64,000 bases of DNA from Philopedon plagiatum (taxonomy: Eukaryota; Arthropoda; Insecta; Coleoptera; Curculionidae): assembly GCA_963971165.1 (NCBI GenBank), contig OZ020191.1, positions 19,959,160-20,023,159 on the forward strand. The letters run 5' to 3'. Numbering within the stretch: position 1 is the stretch's first letter; the number at the start of each line of letters is the position of its first letter. A model generated the notes under the pieces. It worked only from the letters and a program-made list of their open reading frames with translations, was not told the origin of the DNA and did not search any database. Below, in pieces: positions 41,701 to 53,700 of this stretch. The translations under genes were made by a program, and so were the position numbers.

Positions 41701-44700
41701 ATTGCACTGGAAATAGCGCTCACCATCTTGACTGTATACTGGTACAGCCTGAGGTGCAACGACCAAATCTTCAATATATTCATCTGTAAAAAGTGTATTA
41801 TTAATTGACTTATTCCCTTGCAAACCTTAAGTGAGCCACCCGGTGTTCCCTAGTAAGACAAGTAGCAGTTATGGCTACATTGGCACTTATTTCACTTTGA
41901 CAGCCTATGTCAGAGAGTTTAGGTACTCACGCGAGTATCTGTGGATCAAGCCAATCCAGCTGACCAGCAATTACATGTTTTTAAGTAATGCTTGCTGTTT
42001 TAAATAGTGGTAATCTTAGGGGGTAGTACAGCTTGGACAACTCGGTACCGGTCTTTTCCTTCGAGTTTCCCTGTATCTGCTGCCCTAGAAACACTTGACT
42101 TCATCACATGGCCAACGTTTCTTTGAAATCGTCCATCTTCGATTAGAGCAATGATTATAGCCAGTTGATCTAGGGTTAAACTACTCAAAAAGAATAGTTT
42201 AGTGCCTGTAATAAATGTAAGAAAATGAAATTGTTTGTGGCATAGAGCGAAGCGCAAAAATTCGGTTCCTGCACCGGGTGTCTTGCTTCCGCTCGTGTTT
42301 TTCATTAAAATAAAGCAGAACATCTAGCTGAATGTGTTCATCAGACTGGCGTCCTGTCTTTTTTCTTTTGAAATCTTGAGAATTTATTATTTTGCTGTAG
42401 GTCCTTACAAAGGTGTTTAGGCTTGGAACTTGCCGGTTTTTATACAGTCTTGCATAATAATGTCCTTGGGATATAAATATATCAACCTTTTCGTGCTGAC
42501 TGTAGCCCATAATAAATAAGCTAATAGTAAACCGTCTTTTTTTGAATGACTGAAGCACCTGGTTAGAGCACCTATCACTTAATTGAAGAGTATCTATGTT
42601 TCCATAGAAACCCTATACGACTTGCATTAACTCATATACGAAGGGTATGGAAAATTACTTAAGTTTCCTTTTATTCTTTAAAATTATAGGAAAACAGTCG
42701 AACATCGGTGTAGGCAACTTAACATAAAATAAAGCTCTTAGCGAGTAGAATTAAAAAGAAAACAAAAAAAAAACAATATGGTGAGCCCCCTGAAAAAACT
42801 TAAGGTTTGTTCAAAACTCGATTATTTGAGGTAAAATTTTTTTTTAACATTTTTCTCTCTTTTCAAATAAAAAAGTTACCTATATGGTTGCAAATATAAA
42901 TATAAATAACCGTGTACAACCAAAATATCATAAAAATGTAGAAAATTTCGCATTTTTATAATTTATGCGATACTTTTTTGGCGGAGTGTACTTCTGAAAA
43001 ACTTTCGGACACCCATTGCAAGATTTTCCCTGATTTTCTGAGTGTCCAAAAATTTTTAAAATCTTCCAACACCATATTGCGATTAAAAAATAATTCCTAT
43101 TTCTCAAATTTCTGCTAATTGAAAATTAAAAGTAAATATAAAGATACATGCACATAGAGTGGATAAATATACATTTTTTTAGAGGTTTAAAAAGTCCACG
43201 TAATATTTTCTAAAGTTAATTACATAAGGGTGAATTTCACATAACTGTTCGATCTTGGTCCCAAGGCGATATTTAGTAAAAAATCAAAAAAATAAGAAAT
43301 TTAAAAAGTACACATTTTTAAATAAACTTTATTGTCTTTGAAAATAAAGCTAACCCGCCCACAAACTGAAGCTCTAATTTTTTATTTCAGCTCAAACTGT
43401 GATATCGTCATTTCGGTAACTGTCCCAAATCGAATTTTACAACAGTAATCGACTAATAAATCTAAAATAGCTTAAGAATGATTCCGAACTTTTCATTTTC
43501 GACAAACATATATGTTCGGGGAATAAAATTTAAACCTTAAAATCCACGTTTTTGTACATCTTGTATTATTTATTAAACTTAAAATATTGTCCCAACATCC
43601 AGCCGTCATTTCGGCAACAGCTATGAAATTTGACATTAGCGCCTCCTACTGGCACCAAATAGCAACAGTCCCTTTGTATATTTGAGTGGAAGTGTGTGAT
43701 TGTTGAGTTTATAACGGTAAGTTTGCAATAATTCTTATTAATTTTTAGTAAAAAAAACTTGAATCTTAGAAATTTGGTGCGTACCTTTATTAAGAATCAT
43801 TTCGGTAACGCGTGCAATATCGTGATTACTGATTACATTAAATAAACTATTTCACGTATTAATAAAGCAAACGAGAGTAACATAACCTCGAATTTTTAGA
43901 ATCCTGGCGGCAAATTTGAACTTACCATACTAGTTTAATTTAAATTTCGTCATTTCGGCAACAGTCATTTCGGAAACATATGTGTTTGTTACCGAAATGA
44001 TGTTTTGTTACCGAAATGATGGTAAATATATTTTTAGGTAAACTACAATGAAGCAACGGTTTAAAGACCTTAAAGAACGTTTAAAAATTGATCGCGAGGA
44101 AGCCGCGTCTGCTCGCGCAGCAAACAAGAATAGAAAACGTCGTAAAAAGTATGAGCAGGGAAAGAAGTTATTGGTTACTCGCGATTTAACACCAGCGGGA
44201 TCAAATTCGGAATTATTAGAATTATTAAAGCAGAAGGAGGAACTTGAAAAGAAAATAAAAAATATTCAGGAAAGTGAAGCAAGTAAAAGCGATAGCAGAA
44301 TGAATATTGGTAAAAACTTATTTGATAATAATAATAATGAAGCAGCTAAAAAAGAAAAAAAAAGGGTTAACCTTCAGCCCACCGTGGGCCCTGTGGAGGT
44401 CTCTAAATTTAGTATTTTAAAATCGGACGCTGTAAAGCAAATTGATCTGCAAATGCCAAAGAAATGTGACATAACCGTTCAAAAAAATAAAAAAACAAGT
44501 TTTCACCAGGAAAAGGAAAAAATTAGAGAAAGGGTAAGGAAGCATAAGGCTAATTTGACAAAAGAAAAACTAGAAGAAAAGAGGCGAAAAGACCGTGAGA
44601 GATACAGAGAAAAAAAAGAAAAAGGCCTTGTAAAAGGTATAAAAGATTTAACCAAACGAGATCAAAAAACAAAAAGAAAGATTTGGAAAAAAAATAGCAA

Positions 44701-47700
44701 AAGATACAGACAAAATAAAATTTTAAAAAGAAGAACATCTGAATTTCTTGAAAATACTACACCACCAGCATCTCCTCGTTCAGAAGAATATGAAGAAGTG
44801 GAAATGAATGAGGTTTCACATGATAATTACAGAAAAACTAGCGGTAGAAAAAGGGTTAAAGCCAACAGGTCAAAAATTTATAGGAAATTAGTTAACACTG
44901 AACAAGAAAATAGACAACTTAGACGATCTGTTGAAAAGTATAGGAAGAGATGCTACCGATTTAGTACACCAAAAAGCTCTACATCGCCGTTTACTAAAGT
45001 CAAAGAAATAACGAGAGGCCTGTCCGTACCACCGCAGGTTAAAAGGAAGCTTCTTCTAGGAGAGACTCTTTTTGAACAAATAAAAGTAAATAAAAATAAA
45101 GTGGAAACACAGAGGGAAAAGCATATGTTCGCTAAAATGATAAGCGGAAAGTTATTTCGACGATACAAACTAGTTTCAGAAGTAAGAGGTTTGGTGCCCT
45201 TCCGATTAGAAAAAAAATACTCAGAAAAAAATAAATTGACCCAGTATGAGAGAAAAATGCGCAATAAAGCAAGAAGTATGATAATGGCTGAAAGAATTAA
45301 AGAATTCTTGGAAAGGGATGAAAATTCGAAAATGTGCCCAGGTAAAAAGGATTTTGTGACGAGAAATAAGTTGAAAAAGCAGAAAAGAATTTTGTTGTGT
45401 TCTATGAAAAATCTACACAAAAAATTTTTTCAAGAAAACAATGCAAGAATATCCTACGTCACATTTTGCCGCTTAAAACCATTTTGGATTGTACATCCTA
45501 AAAATAAAGATAGAGAAACTTGTGCTTGTGTAAAACACGCTAATATGTCCCTGATTGTAAAAAAGTTGTACTTTAATAGATGCATTAACTTCGTAACACC
45601 AGATGAAATTATTAAAAATATTGTATGTAATCAGGATTCTAAAGAGTGCATGCTTGGAGCTTGCAAGGAATGTAAAAGTAAGAAGCAATATGAAGAGAAG
45701 GTAATAAAGAATAATGTAAATATGAATCAACAGATAGATTTTGAACAATGGACTAACATAAAAGAAGAAAGAGAGATAAAAAACAAGCAAGTAACAATAA
45801 GAAGAACAGTTAAGAAAAGTATGTTTGGCACTGTTAAGAATCTTATCAACTTACTACATTTAAAATTAATTGACTATAAAAAACACGTTTTTGTTATGCG
45901 CCACCAACTTAAGGAACTCCGACAAAGAAAGCAATTAGTCAAGTCTGATGAACTAATTTTGCATGTGGACTTTGCTGAAAACTATGTAGCAAAGTATGCT
46001 ACAGAAATTCAAGCAATGCACTTTGGTGCGTCAAAAAGGCAAATATCTCTACATACAGGGGTTTACTATACAAGTGAATCCACAAAATCATTTTGCTCCG
46101 TTAGTGATAGTTTAGATCACAAGGCGTATGCAGTTTGGGCACATTTAAATCTACTACTGAGACAAATTTCTTCAGACATACCAAATATTCGCACCATTAA
46201 TTTTTTCTCGGATGGACCATCTTCCCAATATAAAAACAAGTCAAACATCTATTACCTACTAGATATCATACCATCGTTGTTTCCAAATGTGCAGCAGATT
46301 TCATGGAATTACAGTGAAAGTGGCCATGGAAAGGGGCCAATGGATGGGGTAGGTGGTTCCCTAAAACGATCAGCAGATCGAAAAGTTTTGGGAGGTGCTG
46401 ATATAACATCTGCAGCAGATTTTGTTAAGTTGCAAGACGATTCATCAGTAATTATTTGGGAGGTGTCAGAAAATGATATGCTTGAATTTAAAAATAAATT
46501 CCCCAACCATATACCAAGTAGTATACCTCAGATCATGACACTACATCAAATATCTTGGACACGAAAACAACATGCTTTTATATTTCTAAGGCAGTTGTCT
46601 TGTTTCTCTTGTGAATTTGCTGCCGCTTGTAACCACCAACTAAATTCATCTAGTTTTAAGTTTAAATTTATAAAAACTTGTATCCTTTTCATACTCGAAA
46701 CAATATTTTTTGCCATGAAGAATTTTTTTGTTTAGTCACCATAAACTTCCTTAATCACTTATATTATAGATAATAAGCGTGCGCCATCACCAACAATAAA
46801 AGTAGCTGCTGCTGACGAAGTAAATAGTAATGCAAGTAAAGATTGTATCCTTTTTTTTATTAAGACACCTTTTAATGTTATGCCGAATTTTTCCTAACTT
46901 TAAAATTAGAAAGATAAAACACATGATAAAATTGTTTCTGCCAAAATGCCCCAAAATAAAAATGCGGCACTAACAAAAAAACGTTTCATTTTAAGTGAAA
47001 TAAAAACTTTTTCCAAATTGTGTACAGATTCTTTCCTTAATCCAAATATAGCATCAGAAATGGGAAAAATAACTATCCTCAGTGACGTGCTACTTCAGCC
47101 ATCATGTTCGCAAAAGGAAACGTCATCCGTTAAAGATTTACCAAATGTTAGGTATGACGGAAGCCTCTGTTTCATATGTACCTTCTCTATAAATCATTCA
47201 AACTTTGGAATAAAATGCAATTCATGTTTAAGGACATTCCATATAAAATGTATTATAAAAAAAAAATTGAGCACTTACTCATCTTTGGCCGGTTTTAGTT
47301 GTAAATCATGTTCATTGAAGAAGAACAATTAGTTGTAGTAGGTATTAGTATCAGTACTTTTAATAGTTTTAGACAGAATACCCGCTGTTTTTGTACAATA
47401 AAGTTTTGGTTTACTTAAGTCATGTTTTTACTTCCGCCTTAAAATAATCCTCATTTCGGTAACATGAGTCATTTCGGTAACTCTACTATAATACACTTTG
47501 ACGTTAAAATAAACTAATTATTTTAAGTAAAATAATTTTTGAGGTTATGATACGATGTTATCTTATATCATAAAACATAAAATATGCAACTATCTGTACC
47601 TACAAAGCATCAGCATTAAATATTGTCCTATTAATTCGAAAAAAAATGTTTTTTTGTTTGTTTTATTGGTCGTTTCGCAAATGTTGCGCATTAACCAGTA

Positions 47701-50700
47701 CGTTTTCATTTTTTTTTTAAACTGCCGCCCTAGACAGTACAAATATTCCCTCTTGAGTAAGGAAATTACAAACTTCAACGATGCTTTATTATCCGAAAAT
47801 AGGATTACCGAAATGACGATATTTTAATTATTCTCCTACCAAAAGTAGCATAACAGCCAAGCGCATGCCTATCTTGCGCGCCCAACATAGTTTCAGTCAC
47901 ACAATTGTTGGTACAAGAGATTAAAAGTAAAATATCAGCAATTTAATGAATTTATTTTTGATCCTAGTTCTAGAGTAGAATCAAACACTTATATGAAAAT
48001 CACCCATAAACCGTTGTACAACTTGTTTATTTGGGCCACTCATTTATAATTTATCAGCTCTTAAGGGGTTCATAATAATTTTTCGGTTCAGAAATTATTT
48101 ATTAATTTTCCAAACCTTTCAACGTAATCTACAGGGTCTTCCAGAAAGAAAACATAAAAGTGTCTGATATAATTTTGTTACGTTATACATACATCGAAAA
48201 TTTATTCATGATATTAGTTTCATTTAATAAAGTACTTTTTATCTAATAAATAAATGTACGCTCCTTAACCTCATTGGTGTGAGACACTAAACAGATTTAA
48301 TTTGGCGCCTCTTACAGTATCATAAACGTCGTATCAAACAGCCCACGTGGCACCGATAATTAAAATTCCTGTAAGTAAACTCAAAATGTGTACGTTAAAA
48401 TGAAACGACTGTAAAAGTAATTTAAATGTTTAATGGAAAGAAAAAAGGCATTGTGGAATATAAATTAAATGTAATAGAAAAGAAAATGCTAATTTTGTAA
48501 CTAGCTCTAGGAAGTTGCAACGCCTTTACAGTGTTGGAACACTATGTTAAATCAGTTTTTTTATATAAATATGGTTATTCTAAGCATTAGGCTTTTCTAG
48601 GCGATTATAAAATTAAATACTTAGCTGGATGGTGATTTCTTTTAACACTCGAACCCCGGAACATCAAGAATCGATTCCAAAACTGAAAAATATTCTTTAT
48701 GGATCCCACTCCTCCACTAGTCAACTTCAAGAGACTTGATCAGGGACACAATGTTCAAGATTTCTTCAAACTATCGAAAACTCAAGACGGCCAAAAACGC
48801 CAGAAAGCTGCCTTCGAAAAACAGCAACTCGTCATCAGATCATAATGCAAAGATCAAATACTTAAAATAATCTTGATTATCCCCAAAAAGAACATTAATC
48901 AAAATTGTAAACGCATTAGGCGATGAAGATATGCGACAAGGCTACTTCCAGCAGGACGACGCACGTAACTCGTGATAATTAAAATTTTTTGAAAAAAATT
49001 TTCAAAGACCCAATAATTATTGTAATATGCCAGTTAGGTGGCCACCAAGGTCCTACGATCTCACTCCGTGTGACCTTTTTTATGGCCACACATTAAAAAC
49101 TCGGTTTTAAAACCCCTGGTAAAATTTTAGAAGACCTACGGGTCAGAATTACAAATAAATTTTAGGAGATTAACAACTGCACCCAAGTGTCCACCAATGT
49201 TTTTGATGCTGTAAAAAGAAGAATGAGAACATTGGAAGTAGAAGGTGGACACGTCTCTCATTTAGTTTAAGTTTATAATTTTTAGGTTCTTTGTTGTATA
49301 TGTTTTTTCCTTAAATTCTGTATTGTGCAATGACATTAATGTAATTTTCTTAAAAATAAAAAAAATAAAGTTTTATTTTTCGTTTATACTTTTTACCTAT
49401 GTTACCTGTCAAGAGTAATCTTAGGTTATAATATATGTATTTTATTTTGTAGATGGAAACTTTAGCGGTCTACATAAGGCCCTTTTTAAACAAGCTATGA
49501 GGCATTGGGAAAATTTCACATGTGTCAAATTTGTGGAAAGAAATCGAGACGAACATCAAAATTACATAATTTTCACCGAAAGACCTTGTGGGTAAGATAA
49601 AGTTAAAACAAGATACTACTTAGGTTTTATCAGGACTTTTAGTTCTTTTAATTTTACGATATAAGAAAATAAATTATGCACCGCTATTGTACAAAGATTG
49701 TCAAGACTACTGATGTAAGAAATAATTTTGATGAACTTAGTGGAATCTAGTAAACTCCAAAACACTCATTATATCTTAAATTACCAAAGGAGGTTGAATA
49801 ATTTATAGTTATTGAGTCTTAAAAATTCATACCTTTGATAAAGTAGTATTTGGGTTTTTAGGCAATACGGAAAAAGAAATGCCTAGAATAATTTCCTACT
49901 TCCCTCTTCATTTCAGTTTTATTATAAATTTATACACCAGGTCAATTTAATCATTAGTGCTAGTGAAGCAGTTGTCATTAGAACTTAACAGAGGAACACA
50001 TTTTTATTTGTTTAGTAAGGTGTTTTTTTGTCATCTTTTAAAGTAAATAACAAGTTTTCAAAAAATCAACTCTTAATAATTTATCTTTTTCTAGATGCTG
50101 TTCGTTTGTTGGTAAACGGGGCAACGGTGGTCAAGCTATAAGTATAGGAAAAAATTGCGACAAATTTGGCATTGTTGTACACGAATTGGGTCACGTAGTT
50201 GGTTTCTGGCATGAACATACAAGACCCGATAGAGATAACCACGTTAATATTATAAGGGAAAATATTATGAGCGGTAAGTTGAAGAAACTACATTAATAAG
50301 AAGAAAGTCATAAAAAATATTCTAGGACAAGAATACAACTTCAATAAACTGAACGAAGAAGAAGTCAACTCTCTAGGATTGACGTACGATTACGATTCAA
50401 TCATGCACTACGCTAGAAACACATTTTCAAAAGGGACTTACCTTGATACTATTCAACCCGTGGACATCCCGGGAAGAAAAAGACCGGAAATCGGACAGCG
50501 AGTAAGACTCAGTGAAGGAGATATTGCTCAGACTAATTTATTGTACAAGTGTCCAAGTAAGTTAAATTTGTGAAGACTGTTGCTATTTTGTTTGTAAAAA
50601 TCGCTAATGCGATGATGTAATTTCAGTATAATCCGATTATGAAATTTATAATTCAAATTATAATGAAAAACGCCGATTCCGAGTATTCTAATAAACTTAT

Positions 50701-53700
50701 TAAAAAGCAATAAACTTAAAGTTCAAATCGGTAACAACGCGATTCGCTCAGTGCAGCAGCAGAAATTTAAATTAAGAATGCCATATTTCATTCATCAGGA
50801 CAAATAATGAGTGACGGGAAATATCGGGAATCGTAATCGAAATACGTTTCTTTATAAGAATTACAGGTGGGAGCGCGGGATAGGTTATATAATACAAAAT
50901 ACAAAAATTACTTCAACATAAATATTTATAAAGAAATACGTAATTAAAAAACATTTTTAAAGGGAGTATCCCATACACTTAGACTATGGTATTTTATAAA
51001 TGATGTTATCTTGTATAGAATGTGGTAGAACATATCAACAAAATGCCGCTACCTTCTCACCTCCCCCATATAATACGGATAAATATCCAGAAGAGGGCCT
51101 ACGGTGTGAGTGGAGAATTACTGCAACACATGGAGAAAAAATTGTTTTGAATATCACAGGACTGGATATTGAGAAATCGCCTGATTGCAAAAATGACTAT
51201 GTTGAGGTGAATGTAAATTTATAGACAAAAATCACAAAAATTGTTTGGTTGTTGAATCGCAAATAATCCAAAAGCAAACTATCAGTAATTATTATAGATA
51301 GGAAACTAGAGTAATAAAATGTAATTCTTATCTACTTTTTATTTAATTAATTTGTTTTTATTATGAATGAATATTTCGTAAACAAGAAAAGTTTAATATT
51401 TTTATCAACAATTAACTAAAACATAAAACACTGGCGTGACCCAAATATTGTCGAAGTTAACTGTATGATTTTTCCTTTGTTTTTATTCTATATAATATTC
51501 TATATTTAATTTTTTTTATGTAGGTGAGAGATGGATATTGGCACGAGTCAACCGTTTTGGGAGTTTTTTGTGGCACTGGCCAGGTACCATCAATAAGTTC
51601 GACAGGCAGTCGTATGTTAGTAACATATGTTACTAAGAGACCTCGAGGGCACAGGGGATTTGCTGCTAATTACGAAGGTAATCGGTACTGTTACAGATTC
51701 AATAAATTTAAATGAAAAGTTTTAAGTTTAATAACCTAGATTTAAAAAAATATATACATACCAGCTGCCTTTTGAATTTGTGACCAATACCCAATACTAC
51801 TCGACACAGCTAGTTTTTGCCCTACAATCGATATATGTATTTAATTTATGGTTTGTGTTGTCGTCCACAGGTTTATGATAAATACGTTAATTAATTGAAA
51901 ATATTGAAAACTGAGTCATATTTATACCTGATATATTTTTTTTTATTTCGTGACATCCCTCAGTCTCGTGTAGGTTTAAAATAACTTTATCTACCTATTT
52001 TAAGTGATATTGGATAAATTTGTTTATATTTATGTGACATAACTTTTCTTAGTAAAATTAATAAATGTAATACATTTTAGACGATTTATTACCTGATCAC
52101 TCAGCAACATTTATGGAAATAAATAATTATCGACAATCAGGTTGTTATAGAATTGCTTAATGAAATTTAAAAAATTAAATATAAAGCACTGGGGAAGTCT
52201 TCAGCAGCCAGATTAACAGCAAATTGTTATCTGGAAAAATATGCTTTTGATCGATATAGTTTATCTATTGAGTAGTTAGTGGTCTGAATAAACCTATTAC
52301 TTGGTAAAAATAAGGTACAAGAAAACATTGGGTTCTATCAAGAGACAAAATGCACACGACAAATATGGTTTCTTCAGTCCCGTTAATTGAGCACGCATAT
52401 ATGAAATTTGTAATTATTAATAAATGCAAAATATTTGAAAATTTATACAAATGAGTTTTATTTACTGGTAATATGGTTGTAAAATGATAAATTGTTGCTT
52501 CGTTAATATTACTGTATTCGTTACCATTGAACTGGACGAAACATCGATTTTTCTACACTGTAAAAATTCGGTGCAAATACATTCCTATAAACCAACTTTT
52601 AAATTTTTTGAAACTCCAAATACAAATTACGGGGAATCCTAATTTTATTAAATCTTAAAAGTGATGTAAAGGCTAGCGTCGATATATATCTTGAATTCCT
52701 GTATATCTATGTTTAGGGGTATATATTTGTATCTCAAGAGATTTTTGTTGTAGTATATTCCAAGATTTAATCTAATACCTAACCAAAGTAGTAATGGAAA
52801 CTCTAATGCTTTTAGATGCTTGCAGATTTTTAGATTAAACAAACAGCTTGTTTATAAAGACAATAATTTGCATCCTCACAGACACAAAAATAATAAATTT
52901 AAAAAACTTAAAGGCATATTGCGATGTCTGGGGACAAAGAATATCTATAATTTATGTAATCAAAAACGAAGGAGAACATTGTTGTTTTACGAATTTATCA
53001 TAACTTTACCAATAAATTCCGAAAGTATTATAAAAACTGTTTGAATATTTTAAAAGATTCAGTTTTCAACCAGAGTCGGATCGATTTGACAGATTTATTG
53101 TTTCAAGTAGTTTTTAACCGCAATATTCTAACGAAATTTTATTTTCGCAGCCAAATTATTAAGCCAAAATTTCAAAAAAAAGCAAATAATTATTTTTTCA
53201 TTAATCCAAAGTTACCAATTAAGTCCGTTAAGTTTAATTGAATTAATTATTCAGCTTAATAAGAGGTAAAAAATTTACTCTTTTAAATTACAACACTGAA
53301 ACACGCTCTTGAAATGATATTCAGTCCTCCCAGACGTTTAATTTCAAATGCTGTTTTATTTGAAATCTTATACATTTTACGCGTTTTCATTAACAATACT
53401 TGAACATAAATGTATTTCAGCTGTTTGCGGAGGAGAATTCTATATCGATACAGAAGGCCATCTAGAATCTCCCAATTACCCAGAAGAATATCAGCCAAAC
53501 AAGGAATGTATCTGGAGGATAACAGTTCCTGAAAACCATCAAGTAGCTCTTAAATTTCAGAGTTTTGATGTTGAAAACCACGACAACTGTGTTTACGATT
53601 ATGTAGAGATACGAGATGGGATCACTTTGGAATCTCCCATCATTAAAGGTAAAATAAAATCTTTAGTGAGAAGAGTGGGAATAAGATTTTTATTAGTAAT

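Larger units (their letters stand above)
43402..47822 (+). mobile_element. 4.4-kb DNA transposon with short inverted ends, subterminal motif array and intact transposase ORF
   Basis: The ends carry the same 18 bases in inverted orientation: ATATCGTCATTTCGGTAA at 43402-43419 and its complement at 47805-47822. Because ATAT is its own complement, this may instead be a 14-bp terminal repeat flanked by a 4-bp ATAT target duplication. Ten copies of TCATTTCGGTAAC (up to one change) lie only in the end regions, seven on the left and three on the right. Inside are an 895-codon ORF and a PHD-finger ORF, both on the + strand. A possible 5' intron (donor near 43713, acceptor at about 44037) precedes the start codon. 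The element sits in tolloid intron 4 in the sense orientation. Open frames and matching ends suggest recent activity. Confidence 0.8.

Noticed and set aside
44550..45790. Open frames on - opposite the transposase
   Set aside because: Hydrophobic F/L-rich shadows of the K/E-rich + strand coding sequence.
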